Source of the DNA: Linum tenue
Lineage: Eukaryota; Streptophyta; Magnoliopsida; Malpighiales; Linaceae
Direction of reading: 5' to 3'
Assembly (NCBI GenBank): GCA_946122785.1
Contig: CAMGYJ010000006.1
Span: 32,315,168 to 32,379,167, forward strand
Length of the DNA: 64,000 nucleotides
Shown here: piece by piece, positions 34,812-46,352 of the stretch
Numbering within the stretch: position 1 is the first letter of the stretch
Layout: each line of letters begins with the position of its first letter
Notes under the pieces: generated by a model
Database searches by the model: none
What the model saw: only the letters and a program-made list of their open reading frames with translations
What the model was told of the DNA's origin: nothing
Translations under genes and position numbers: made by a program

Positions 34812-36047
34812 TACTTGGGTGATTGCACGTGTAGAAACCTTGGCGACGGGGATTCCGAAATTGGTTGCTCCAAATGAAATTGCTTTAGTGATCTATTTGG
34901 TAGGTGCCACTCAACGATGTGCCAACAAATTAGAGGCACCTTGCACAGCCAATTCTCTTGATATTTGGGACGCCTCATATTGTGCAACTCTTGGACATGT
35001 TTAGAAAATGGGTCCCAAATCACCTACAATCAACAAACATTTGCAATTAATAATCTCGATATCTACTCTAGTAGACTCAAAACACAAAGTATGTACAATA
35101 ATTGACATATGAATTATACCTGATTACACCAAGGCATGTCAAACTACTCACATTAATACAACAAAGAGTGCTCGGGTTGATGGTCATTTATGTTTTCACC
35201 AATCCACCTAGTAAATAAATACAAGTATGTACGAAACTTAAACATCAATGCAATAAAATACATATTTACAAGGTTGAAGGTACAAAAAACTTACCTAGCA
35301 CCATAGGGGTTGTCTCGTGGTGGTTCGTTAAGCACCCAATTATCTGTTGGGCAACGTGGTGCGAATATCGGAAGATGCTCTGATGCCCATAGTTGGAGGA
35401 GGAACATAGCACCACCGGCTTGCTTTGTACTCAACCATGAGGATCCACATAACTCTCGATACACCATACCTAAAACAGCCAATTCCCAACTATTCAACCT
35501 GATCGTGTCCTAATCACCGAGGAGCAATGAGAGCCATATGCCATTTATCCACCTATGCGCCTTGTTCGGAAACAACACTTCACCAACCAAGGCGATGAGA
35601 TAAACGCGGGCATACCACTCCACTTGATCTTCTTGGGTGAATGCATCCAACTCAACCTCATCTGTTATATGATCAATGAGCCACGGGATTTATACTTAAC
35701 CGATGTGCAACGGCAGATGACTCCATCCCTCTATTGTCGTCGGCATATCGAAGCCACAGTGGTCCCCGACCTCCTTCTTGAACAGCCGAGGTGCCATTGA
35801 TGGCCTCTTCGGTGATCGACAAACTCAGTGAGGATGATGACATCTCACTGTGTGATCGTCATTTCCCCTAAGAAAAGCGGAAGGTATGCGTCGTGGGACC
35901 CACCTCTCTGATATAGCCGTGAGTAGCTCGTTGTTAATCTCCATCTTCACGAAACATCTCACTCTTTCCAGCCCTGCCCTTTCTATATAGGGCACGAGTC
36001 GAGAGTCAAACTGAGGCAAGCGCGAGGTCCCTCTATGGACGATGGGA
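34812..36047 (-). pseudogene. Plant mobile domain (PMD, aminotransferase-like) gene relic
   Basis: Several minus-strand pieces match the plant mobile domain family (MAIN/MAIL-like, and often carried by transposons). Near 36040-35825: LPQFDSRLVPYIERAGLERV and SERWVPRR. At 35497-35291: SWELAVLGMVYRELC and GGAMFLLQLWASEHLP. At 35023-34815, after a likely intron: LCKVPLICWHIVEWHLPNR. Stops interrupt between them, so it is not intact. It faces the transposase relic and points away from the right MULE repeat. A TATA-like CCTATAAATTGCC (36696-36708, minus) and an ATGGGTAAGT donor-like site (~36632) upstream could be its old promoter and first exon. Confidence 0.7.
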
Positions 36048-36689
36048 ATAAGTGATTCCTACCCAAAAAAATGCACAAAGTAAGTTTTATAACGACGTTT
36101 TAAAATAATTAAAAACATGTTTTTGAAAGTAGGGCGTGCTTGCCTGGTTGTTGTTCCAAATCGCATGAGATCGATGATTTGCATACTCACTTAAATATTG
36201 TGCATCCCTCGGGCCATGTTGGATATATAATCTAGGATCCTAAATATCTGATGCCATCTATCATTTCAATACAAGAATAATAACATTATTAGATATGTAA
36301 ACTAATCGTGAAAATACAAAGCGTTCAAATACAATGAAAACTTTTTTGAGTGTTTTGGGCAAAATCATAACTATTCAAAAAGCAAACAACGTTTAGTCAT
36401 GGTTATTCTACTAATACATTGTTCATATAGCGTTCCGCCATGATTCACGTTGATAAATCATAAAAATATATGATGTACCCTAAGAGCCTCTTCATCTATT
36501 TTTTGCAGAAGCCGGATAGATGTTCGACTGGGTTTTTAGTGGGACAATATTTTTCGGAACTCAAGGAAACTGGATTTGATGTGGAAGATCGGACTTGGAC
36601 GCAACCACAGAACTTACCCATATTCCTTGAGTGGTGGAGGAGAGGAAAGAAGAATGTGGTTGTAGTGTGAATGAAATCAGGGGGAGGGG

Positions 36690-37085
36690 TGGCAATTTAT
36701 AGGTTTAGGGAGCGCCTTGATAGCGTCGGTTACAAGCGATCCGCGTATGAAGATAGGAGAGATAGCACGTGGATCGTGGTCGTTGAAAGCGATCAAAGGC
36801 TAATCACCTGCCACCTCAATGATATGCGCCTCCCCACTCCAAAGCTCTATTCCACGTCAGTGATCCGCGTCGCTTGTAACGGCCAATCACTTCTCTCGGA
36901 TGCGATTCATGTGGATCGCGTCCATTATAAACGACCCCGGCGGCTTGCCATGTTAGCGATCCAAAGTGATCGCGTTCCCTTAAAAGAATTCACTAAATCG
37001 CATCAGTGTAAAGCGATTTATGTCTTGATGGATCGCTTTTGTCGACCGCAATCTGGTAAAAACATGTGTAGTTTTTTTTATAGAT
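36690..37085 (-). repeat. Right inverted-repeat region of the candidate MULE with GCGATC array
   Basis: It contains ten or more GCGATC/GATCGC words (e.g. AAGCGATCCGCG, TTAGCGATCCAAAGTGATCGC) between 36735 and 37050 and ends near CATGTGTAGTT (37063-37073), the complement of a tip resembling the left end. The repeat runs into the TATA-like promoter of the PMD relic. Confidence 0.6.
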
Positions 37086-37470
37086 AAGGGTGATATAGGT
37101 TTCATTTTTTTGTGTGATTAAGGTACTACTTAAGGGATTTGAACCTGGGACCTCCAGGTTCTAGGCTAGTATTATTTCACGCCCTCAACCTTTAATCCTT
37201 GCACTGCCCGCAAGACGTCTAAAAGCTCATCGAACCTTGCAATCTTCATGCTTTTGCTACATACTTCACGGTCTACTGCTCGTGACAATCTATTATGAGC
37301 CATGACCCTTGCAATTTCCATTACTTTGTCAATTTTTTATCCCTTTCGTCCGACTTCCAATCCTATCGCCCATTTCACTTGCGATGGCTTGAAACATATT
37401 TAAACATTAAAAACCTAGTAGAAAATAGCTCCAAGAACGATGCTAAACAAGTCAAACGACCAAGTCAAAG
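37086..37470. other. Unassigned sequence right of the candidate MULE
   Basis: No gene is recognisable. On the minus strand GGTTCAAATCC (about 37139-37149) looks like a pol III B box, but no A box stands at a suitable distance. Confidence 0.3.
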
Positions 37471-37474
37471 GGTA

Positions 37475-37908
37475 GTAGTGATGACGATTTGAACCCTCCT
37501 TGTCGGGTATATATTACCCGACTCGCAGTAGCGTGGGGCGGGGCATGAGTATCTATTTTTGAATCGCCTTGTCCTGCCCCGCCCCGTCTTGTTCTTGGCC
37601 CATTCTATATAAATTTCTTACAATATCTATTCATATTTTTTATATTTTATTTTTATTCAACTAGTTATACTTGATCTTTCAACTAGTTAGGCTTAATTAC
37701 CCATTATATTGTCAATATTTTTCATTTTCTCCTTGGGTTTATCGTAAAAAGTAAACTTTTGTGTGAATTTTTTTCAAATAACATGTAAGAGTGAGTCGAC
37801 CCGTCCTGCATCGTACCAGCGCGGGTCTTACACACCCCGACCCGCAGTAGCGTGGGGCGGGACATGGGTATTGAGGTACCAGCTCCGCCCCATTGCCATC
37901 ACTATCAA
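37475..37908. mobile_element. Possible hAT-like MITE with GC-rich ends
   Basis: The left part starts TAGTGATGACGATTTGAACC and the right end, in reverse, reads TAGTGATGGCAATGGGGCGG. The words CAGTAGCGTGGGGCGGG occur near both ends (37526 and 37846) around an AT-rich core. GGGATGGCAATGGGG-type tips are common in plant hAT-like MITEs. I found no convincing 8-bp duplication. Confidence 0.35.
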
Positions 37909-37949
37909 ATGAATAAAAACATGTATAGAATGGCTCGAATCAAGTGCGC

Positions 37950-39400
37950 TACTATACCAGGAATGGAGGAAACCTTGGAAGAGAAGTTGGACCAAATCAT
38001 CTTACTAGACAAAGATGATGAGGTCCGGGGGAGGTTTATGCACCAGACATTGATGTAGTCAAGGTGTAAGTTGTTCGATGCTTAGGTTTAATCGGGCGAC
38101 TGTTAGCTGAGAAACCCAAACATAAGATTATTAAAGATAGCTTAAACAAAAGCATGGAATCTGTGCAAGAGCTTTCAATTGACAGGTTTGGGTGACATGT
38201 TGTTCGCTTTTAATCTTTTGATATGGATGATCTCAACAAGGTTTGCTATGGTGGACCATAGCACTTTGAAAATAATATACTGCTTTTCAAAGTTAAATTC
38301 TTGATAAAGAAAAATGTACCTGCTGACTTGCACATGACGAAACTATGGGTTCATATCTGTGGCTTCCTAGCGGAGCTAAAGACGCAGGCAATGGAAGAGA
38401 AAATAGCAACTAGGTTTGGATCCTCGACTGGTTGGATGATGGAACTGGAACTATGTGGGAAGACTACATGAGAATTAGGGTGTGTCTGTCTATCAAAACC
38501 CCCTTAAGGAAGAAGATCAAACAGGATATAGGGGGAAGTAGGAGGAGTACCATGTGAAGTATGAAAAACTCCCGATGTTTTGCTACTCTTTTGGCAAAAT
38601 AGGACATCCCAAGTTGAGATGACCTACACCTTTGAACCTTCCAACTGATTCTTTCGGCCCTAACCTGATAGCAACATATCATACACCCTAGTTATGGCTA
38701 TCAAGGGCAGACAGGAAAAAGGATACAAAAGTCTGGAACTTTCTTACACAAAAATTTGAAATGGAAAGTGTGGGATCCAATGACGGGGATAAGGACCCAT
38801 GTCCCCTAAAAATTTTCCTAAGGAGAGACAACCCATGTCCATTTCATCTTATAATGGCCAAAAAAAATATCCCCAATAGTAAAGATCTCATGCAGAAGAG
38901 AAAGAAAGAATCTATTTAAGTAAGGAAAAAGTGATGGAAGTGCAAAATAAGAAGGAAGGAACATAGATAGAGCTACAACAAACACTGTTGAAGATACTAC
39001 GAGATACAACTGTTAAGAGTGGTCCCCTACAATCAATTCTAGAGAAAACACCACGGTTTCTGGTGGGAAAGAGGGGAGTACCACCTATGAACAGAACGAG
39101 TAAGGTTTGGTGTAAGCAGGAACAACAGATATAGAGGATTGCTTATGTAGCTTAACTCACACCACATAAGTGAGCTATGGAAGTAACTTTAACGAAGCAA
39201 AAATAGGAAACAGAGAAGCACAGGGGTCCCAAAAAAGCAAAACACTAGTTTTTGAAGGGGTCAAACTTATAATGGCTTGTAAGATTGTTGAGAAATAAGT
39301 TGGGATTGAGGTACAAACAACTATTTTGTATGAATCTATTAAGCTACCATTGTCGGGGGCTCGGGAACAACGTGGCAGTTGGTAAGGTGAAGACGATGTT
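37950..39400 (+). pseudogene. Decayed LINE: ORF1 zinc-knuckle region and start of ORF2
   Basis: Plus-strand reading with many stops and shifts gives WEDYMRIRVCLSIKTPLRK (38446-38505) and VKYEKLPMFCYSFGKIGH (38554-38607), which match the DUF4283/zf-CCHC_4 end of plant LINE ORF1; the second Cys is Phe here. At 39330 an ATG opens MNLLSYHCRGLGNN, matching the first motif of LINE ORF2 endonuclease (usually WNCRGLG). The frame is lost after ~39420. The reverse transcriptase at 44551-46352 is on the same strand and could be the displaced rest of this element. Confidence 0.65.
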
Positions 39401-39917
39401 GCGTCATCAGATTCCCCCAAAAATGTGGAGGGGTGTGCTGGTGGGTTTGACAACCACCAGCCCTCCACGTGGCTTTTTTTTCTTCTTTTTATGATTTTAG
39501 TGGTTAATGGGAGTTTAATTAGGGAATTAATTAGAAGTTTATTAGATCAATAATTTTCAAGTGTTGTGTGTAAAGAAAAATTAGGGCAAACATTTTTTGT
39601 CAAAAAAAATTTGGTCTCGAAATTTAAAAAAAAAATTCTATCGGAAAATTTGTATTTAAAATTATGACGAACTATACAAAAATTAACATGAAATTTTTTA
39701 TTCAGATGATGATAAGTACATTTTTAAGTAATGAAAAACTAAAAAAAGGAGATCCCTAAATTTTTAAAGTGTAGCATTGGAGCAAAATAGAAAAAAAAAA
39801 TGGGGATGATCCCAAATTTGGGAATAAAGGTCCCCAAATTTGAGGAGTAACATTCAACTTGGCCTTAACTAATAAAATTCGCAATGAGTTCTATAAAAAA
39901 GGGGGCAGAGACTATAG

Positions 39918-40165
39918 GTGTCAATCGGGCGGGTTGGGGCTGGGTTCAATATGGTTCGGTTTCAAACGTGTGCGGGTTCATCGGGTTGTGGGTTTATCGA
40001 GTTCGGGTTCATCGGGTTCGGGTTCAAACGGATTGCAGGTTATTCGGGTTGCGGGTTCATCGGGTTCGGGTTCAATTGGTTTGCGGGCAAATCAGGTTAT
40101 GGCTTCATCGGGTTTTGCGTCGAGCGGGTTGCGAGCGGATCGGATTGCGGGTTGTTCGGATCAGC
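39918..40165. repeat. GGGTTCATCGGGTTC-type minisatellite
   Basis: About 15 degenerate units built on GGGTTCATC / GGGTTCGGGTTC / GGGTTGCGG run through this block. It starts GGTGTCAATCGGGCGGGTT, a motif common at tips of plant MITE-like repeats. Similar words recur at 42670-42745, 46545-46580 and, inverted, at 41225-41275. Confidence 0.75.
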
Positions 40166-40169
40166 GCAT

Positions 40170-42265
40170 CGAGTAACTTATTCCTTACTCGTTACCAACT
40201 TACACATTTTATTACACTAATTTAAAATATTTTTCTCAATTTTTAACCAATTTCTTTCTACCTCGTATATGTACTTAATTTAAAAGAAAAACTAATCAAA
40301 ATGTTGAATCAATTTATATGAATTGCAAACTTGTTATGTAATTAATCGTAATTGGTAAAGTACACTAGCTAATAGTAATGGTTATATCAACATTTGCAAC
40401 TAAAAGACACCATTAATTATTTATTTGGTATTTTAATATTATTTCAGTAGTAATTGGATTAAAGTATCTTGTTTAGTATAACCATGCAAATCTGGTATTT
40501 GGCGTGTGGTATTTGGCAAAAGCAGAGTGGTAAAATGAGTTATTTCGAAATAACTCGTTGCCCTAATAACTTCAGTAAACTGTTGTCAAACGAGTTATTT
40601 GTAAAATTGTTCGAATTGCCCTAAAAGTTGAACCACTAAAGATTAACTATCAAATTTAGTAAAATTGTTGTGACTTCAATCATAACTTACTCAATAACAT
40701 ATATCCTATAGACTTAGTCTTACTCTCAATCGACAATATTAAGTTAATATATGTTGTTGATCGTATACTTTAAACCATCAATATATTATACACTAACAAC
40801 ATACCCTATACCCTAACCATATATCCCTATGAGTTGTTATTTTGATAGTATAGTTAATTTAAAATGAAATTCATACTTTGATTTTCAAACATAGATAAGA
40901 AAAGTGATATTATACCCTAACCATATATCTTATACTCTACACCATATACTATGTACCCTAACCACGTACCATAAACGTAAATTAAAAAGGGATCTCTCGC
41001 CGTTAAAGATTTTAAATGACTTCAAGTGAACATATATGTTAATAAAAAACTTAGAACCGTCAAAACCATCAATACCTTATACCCTAACCATATACTCTAT
41101 ACCCTAAACAACGAAACGTAAAAAATTACTTATCAAGTTTAGTATAATTGTTAGTTCTTATTCACCCGCCCATAAATTTTCCATTCTAAAGTTCCCATCC
41201 AAACCTCCCTCTCATTTTCCATTCCAAAGTGACCCGCAAACCAATTAACCAAAATTTTCAAACCCGCAACCCGACTGAGCTATTGCAATCGTAAGACTTA
41301 ACATACCAAGTTTAACACCCATTTTGAAATGAAAGTTCAACTTGAACACAAGTTAAATGTGCAAAAATTTTACTAAGTGTTGTAAAATAACGATTATGTA
41401 GTGTTGAAATTGCAATAAATGTAGAAGTATAAAAAACAAGTAGACAAATTAAGTAAATTTTTCTAAAATCAATGATTGTTGTAAACACCAAATTTGTTTT
41501 CTTCTTTCTTTTTCACAAAAAAATTAAAATACTAAAATTTCTCTCCTTCTTTCTCCTTCCATAAATTAGAAACACTCAATTTTTCCTCTTCTTTCTCTTC
41601 CACAAAATTGAAAGAACCAAATTTCTCTCATCTTTCTCTCTCATTTGAAGAACAAAATTTTCCTCTTCCTTCCATAAAAAGTTGAACTCAAAATTTCCCT
41701 CCTTATTTCTCTTTCATAATCAAAAGAACCAAACTTTTCCACTTCTTCTCTTCGCACAACTCAAAACAACCAAATAATTCAAACAACTCAAAACAACCAA
41801 AATTCCCCCTTTTTCTTTTCTAAAAAATTCAAAGAACTTAATTTCCCTTTTCTTTCTCTTCCCAAAAGTTGAATACACCAAAATTTTCCTATTCTCTTAA
41901 AAGCATCAAATTACCAAATACATTGCTTTACTTTATTTATATTTAATTGATAACTTTATTAAACAGTTAAATTAACCAAAATTTTAATTTATATATTATA
42001 TTAATATTATCCATGATCTAAATTATTAATTATTCATTATTAATATTCACATTGTGCTAAGTTTATATTTCATATTTAATTTTTTAATTTTTTAAAGAAT
42101 TTTAGTGTTCAAGTTACCTTCATGTTTCAAATTTTTATAATTTCCTTAAAATACATAATATCAAGTGATTTTCATATTTTTAAATTTCCTATACGAAATG
42201 AAGAAATAATTTTACCTAAGTTTAGAATGAAAAACTTTATTTTGAAAAACTATGTATTATATGAT
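40170..42265. other. AT-rich intergenic DNA with degenerate repeats
   Basis: There is no gene. It includes a perfect 20-bp palindrome GAGTTATTTCGAAATAACTC (40537-40556), related to words in the MnSOD intron MITE, and scattered ACCCTAACCATATA-type words at 40800-41110, which look telomere-like but are not tandem telomere units. Confidence 0.5.
41497..41905. repeat. CT-rich minisatellite, period roughly 50-60 bp
   Basis: Seven or eight diverged units alternate a pyrimidine half (TTTTCCTCTTCTTTCTC) with a purine half (AAAATTGAAAGAACCAA). Unit lengths vary and no unit is exact. Confidence 0.65.
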
Positions 42266-42651
42266 GGGTAAATACCACATTTGATCACTGAGATTACTAA
42301 ATCGTGTCATGTTTAGTCACTAGAAAAATTTAATATCAATTTTGGTCACTCGAATTACTGAAACAAGTCACATGTAGTCACTCTCCCGTTAGTTTCTGTC
42401 CAACTTCATTAATAGAGTTGGACGGAAACTATCGGGAGAGTGACTAAATGTGACTTGTTTCAGTAATTCGAATGACTAAATATGACACGTTTCAGTAATT
42501 CGAGTGACCGGAGTTGGACGGAGGGTAATGGGAGAGTGACTAAATGTAACCTGTTTCAGTAATTCGAGTGACCAAAATCGGTATTAAATTTTTCTAGTGA
42601 CTAAACATGACACGATTTAGTAATCTCAGTGACCAAAAATGGCATTTACCC
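42266..42651. mobile_element. Fold-back MITE, 386 bp
   Basis: The ends GGGTAAATACCACATTTGATC and GACCAAAAATGGCATTTACCC are inverted, and the match runs for well over 100 bp per arm (TGAGATTACTAAATCGTGTC, TTTAGTCACTAGAAAAATTT). The arms contain several copies of AGTCACTCTCCCG and TTTCAGTAATTCGA. The long arms suggest a Mutator-type MITE; the flanks (TTATATGAT and ATAATGATA) do not give an exact duplication. Confidence 0.8.
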
Positions 42652-43106
42652 ATAATGATATAATAATTATTCAAGTGGATTAGCTGAAGTTCGGGTTGAG
42701 TCGGTCGGGTTGCGGGTTAATCGGGTTGCGGGTCGGGCGGATTACAAGTTGTTAACTTTTACACTATGTTTCCGAGAAAGGGAGGAAAATGAGGGGAGGT
42801 GAAGGAAAATTAGGAGGGGAGGGGAGATTTGGAGGTGAAGAAAATTGGAAGGAAAATGTTGTTTTATGGAGGAAAGTAGGAAGGAAAGTGTGTTTTGGGC
42901 ATGGTCCATGAAACCGTACCGGAAAAGTCAGCAATAGGGTATTTTATGACAAAATCGTGGTTTAACCGTAGTTCAACCGTTAGTACCGTTGAATACCGCC
43001 TATCGATTTAGCCTCCAATACTGGTATTTTGTGGTTGAACCGTCGGTACGGTACGGTTAAATGGACCATGGTTTTGGGAAGTGTGATGAATATGTTATTA
43101 TTAGTT

Positions 43107-43602
43107 GGGTTATAGGTATAATATGCCCCTCTGCTATGACGTTTTATCAAACATGCCCCTCTACTATTTTTTACATCAAACATGCCCCTGTACTTTGAAA
43201 AAATTATCAAACATGCACTTCTGTTAAAATTTTCATTGAAAAAATCGTCAATCATGGTTGAACCGAGATTTAGACGACCCGACATTGGCAAATGGGAGCG
43301 AAAATGTCAGTTTTGTCTCTCGTTTTATTTCTCTAGGTCTCTTAAAAGTGAAATTATTTGAATTATTTAGCTATACAAAAGAAGAAGAAAAAATCTAAAG
43401 TGAAATTATTAGGGATATTTTAGACATTTGTGCCGCCCAAACCAAAGTTCGACCTTGATTAATGGTTTTTGGATGAAAATTTAAACAAAAGGGCATGTTT
43501 GATCGTTTTTACAAAGTACAAGGGCATGTTTAATGTAACAAATAGTAAAAGGGCATGTTTGATAAAACGTCATAGTAGAGGGGCATATTATACCTATAAC
43601 CC
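43107..43602. mobile_element. Mutator-type fold-back MITE with 9-bp TSD
   Basis: TTATTAGTT at 43098-43106 and 43603-43611 is a perfect 9-bp duplication. The arms start GGGTTATAGGTATAATATGCC and mirror each other for ~100 bp, including GGGGCATGTTTGATAAAACG. There is no coding capacity. A second, older copy lies at 60097-60580 with its core inverted. Confidence 0.92.
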
Positions 43603-44550
43603 TTATTAGTTATGTACTAGTAAATAAAGACTTTGTTTATTTAAAAACCGTGATTTAACCACATCAATCATTTAAAAATAGAGACTTTATAATAATTGAT
43701 CAAGGATTCTAAATCAATTAAAGATCATTCAACTTATTAAAATTTTGTTTGCTATTTTGTATTTATCAACATAGCAACTAAGAACATAAACAAATATGAC
43801 ATCCACTTTGAAATCGACAAATTAAACTCGAAATTTAGCTAGACCGTTAATATTGACAGGCATTAGTCTCTTTTGTCTATAACGCAACATATAATTCTAA
43901 AGTGGCTGCGACGTAACTTCCACGTCATACAACAATAAATAGAATTTAGTACTATATTAGACCACAAATCAACAAGCTTACCACTATGGTATATTTCTAC
44001 CATCGTTCTACCATTATGATATATTTTTGCTATCATGGTATAATATATGATTATCAAATTATATATGGTATATTTTTACAAAATTACCGACACTATGCTA
44101 CGATTTAGTAATTCTTCATTGAAATAATTATTTTTGTTTGGCTACTTCTTTGTTACTAATTAATTTTTTTAGGAAGCAGAATGAAGGCTAAAAGTCACCA
44201 GGACTAATTTGATTGCTTTCATGCTAGTAATTAAAAAGACTAACTTAATCTTATTTTGGAGATTAAGTACGGAATTATTAAAAAAAGGAGATTAAGTACA
44301 AAACAAATAAAGATTGTGAGAGAGTGGGTGAAGTTAATAATCTTGTATAATAATGAAGTTAGCAATTGAATTAATAATTAATGTTATTTTGTGTTGGAAA
44401 CTTAACTATTAGGCAAATATTTAAAAATGAAGAAAAAGAAGAACATGCATGTGTGTACTTCATTCCCTCTTCTTCTCTCCAATTTGAAGGAGTGGGTTGA
44501 ATAATACCAAGGGGGGTAATTTTCCTTTCTTACTCACTTTCCCTCCATAA

Positions 44551-46352
44551 ATGAACAAGGGAAATAGGATTCAGCAGGTACTCCCAAGTGTCATCAGTCT
44601 TAATCAATCAGCTTTTATACGTGGGAGAAGCATTATAGATAATATTCTAATGGCACAAGAGATGGTCCAGAGTTACTCAAATAGGAAGTTGGCTTCTCGA
44701 AGTGCAGTTAAAATTGATTTGCAGAAGGCTTTTGACTCTGTTGATTGGCACTATTTGTTTCTGGTTATGCAAGCTATGAATTTCCCTACAACTTTCATTG
44801 AATGGATCAAGACCTGTTTAGGTACTGCTTTCTTTAGTGTTAGTTTGTTTGGGTCGCTCTTTGGACATTTTGCAGCTCAGAAAGGGGTTAGGCAGGGAGA
44901 CCCAATTTCCCCTTATTTGTTTACCATTGCATCAGAGCCTCTGACAGGATTATTGAATGCTGCTGCACTGGAGGGTAGTTTACCATACCATCCTCAGTGT
45001 AAGGAGTTAAAGTTGACTCACCTCTGCTTTGCAGACGACCTCCTTATCTTTACTGAGGGGTCTGCAAATGCGCTATTGAAAGTTAAGTGTCTGTTGGACG
45101 AGTTTTATCGAATATCTGGGCTGAAGTGTAATCCACAGAAATGCGAGGTTTTCTTTGGTGGTCAGGCAATTCAATATAAGGAGAATGCTATTGGGATTAC
45201 TGGGTTTAGAGAGGGTTTGCTGCCTGTCCGCTATCTGGGGGTGCCTCTAATCTCTGGAAAGTTGACGAGCAGAGAGTGTGCCATATTGGTGGATAGATTG
45301 ACAAGCAGGGTTCGATCGTGGAAGGCTAGTAAGCTGTCTTATGCAGGTAGACTCCAGTTGATTTCTGCTGTGCTCTATTCGTTATGCCAATATTGGATGA
45401 CAATTTTTATTCTCCCTAAGTCTGTTATTGATAATATTCAGAAGATATGTTCTGATTTTCTATGGCATGGAGAAGGATCGGGTAAAGCAAGGGTGGCTTG
45501 GGATGTGTTGGCTACTCCTAAAAAAGAAGGGGGAATGGGACTAAGGGATTTGCGAACGTGGAATGTGGCTTGTATTGCTCGCCTTCTGTGGCTGTTGCTT
45601 ATGCAGGGGGGAGTTTTTGGGTTGCATGGGTAAGTAGATACAGGCTGAGAGCACGTTCTATTTGGGAGCTCAAGCCTACTATGACTGGATCATGGATATG
45701 GAAGTAATTGTTGAAGTTAAGGGGCTGGTACTAGTTCAGAATCACTTCTGATGCACAAAACCAGGTGTTCTAGGAGGGAAAGAAAATGGAAAGATTTTCA
45801 GTGCAGCGGATATGGGAGTCCATTCGAGTACATAGGCCAGTGGTTTGTTGGTGGAAGGTGATTTGGGGTAAATACACTTTGCCTCGTAACAGAGTTTTAA
45901 TGTGGCTTATCATCTTGAATCGTATTGTGACTAGAGATAAGTTAAAGCAGTGGGGGAAGACAGATGTGGCCACTTGTGTGCTTTGTGAGGTGGAGGAAGA
46001 AAGTCGTTCTCATCTATTTTGCCACTGTGAGTTCACTAACTATCTGATGACTGCAGTTTTTGGTGCTCAGTGGACTAGTTGGGGGACTACTTGGGAGCAG
46101 CTTCTACAGGAGTTGACTTCACTTTCTAGAAACAGTGTAGATGGCCCTGTGCTTAGTGCTATGTGGTGTTGGGTTTGTAGTTTGGTGTGGAAGGAGCGGT
46201 GTAAACGAGTATTCGGCGAGCTTCCAAGAATATGGGAGGTTGTGTTTCTGCAGCTGCGGGAAGAGGTTTGGCCGTTGGCGCAGGGAGACTTACGTTTCAA
46301 AGATGCTATAGTACACAGTAGAGTGATAGGAAGATTGAATCTGCAGTTGTAG
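44551..46352 (+). pseudogene. LINE reverse transcriptase and zf-RVT fragment
   Basis: The first frame (44551-45633) is a long open reverse-transcriptase stretch: NQSAFIRGRSIIDN, VKIDLQKAFDSVDW (motif A), GVRQGDPISPYLF (motif B), LCFADDLLIF (motif C, catalytic Asp-Asp), and YLGVPLISGKLT. After a TAA near 45631 a second frame (45786-46352) carries the zf-RVT domain (NRVLMWLI, CVLCEVEEESRSHLF-C). No RNase H follows, unlike the LINE at 7923-15322. The first frame's start is a truncation point, so the ATG is not meaningful. The polymerase core is unusually well kept for a relic. Confidence 0.88.

Larger units (their letters stand above)
28798..34812 (+). pseudogene. mudrA-like MULE transposase, 5' portion, split by a solo LTR
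   Basis: The first piece (28798-29015) starts at ATG with FQLRIQWNGWV and RFTWQELYYIC, in the style of mudrA N-terminal regions. After the LTR insertion the reading resumes at 34020 (VDFLDENKIGLAEVYVETED, 20 residues, joined across the GTGGA duplication), continues through a Gly/Ser/Tyr-rich stretch with several stops, and reaches the better-kept part at 34428-34812: LEVGMTFSTKDVVGDAF then RNFEWEV and DGCRWEVRAAWMKK, which matches the MULE DNA-binding N-terminal region. The DDE catalytic domain is missing; the sequence switches to the minus-strand PMD relic at ~34815. Hence a truncated, dead transposase. The family call rests on motif memory. Confidence 0.65.
17165..37085 (+). mobile_element. 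Candidate ~20-kb Mutator-like element (MULE) carrying mudrA-like and PMD relics
   Basis: The left end (about 17170-17640) and the right end (37080-36690, read in reverse) both start with a similar tip (AAGTGCACGTGTTTTTATC against AACTACACATGTTTTTACC) followed by many spaced AATCGCTT/GCGATC words and then a TATA-like site and pyrimidine-rich leader. This fits long Mutator-type inverted repeats that each carry a promoter. Between them are mudrA-like transposase pieces on + (28798-34812) and a plant-mobile-domain relic on - (34812-36047), giving the convergent two-gene layout known from MuDR. Everything else inside is later insertions. I could not find a clean 9-bp TSD, so the outer limits are approximate and the single-element reading is inference. 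Confidence 0.6.

Noticed and set aside
36470..36670. 66-codon ORF as an exon of the MULE region
   Set aside because: No domain recognised; it overlaps the presumed first intron and leader of the minus-strand PMD relic.
37135..37150. tRNA or SINE from the B-box-like GGTTCAAATCC on the minus strand
   Set aside because: No A box at a fitting distance and no cloverleaf.
39425..39468. Hairpin followed by a T-run, like a rho-independent terminator
   Set aside because: This is nuclear plant DNA; the hairpin (CTGGTGG/CCACCAG) is more likely a MITE tip or chance fold within a LINE relic.
40800..41110. Interstitial telomere repeat
   Set aside because: ACCCTAA words are scattered and embedded in ATAT-rich phrases; there are no tandem TTTAGGG units.
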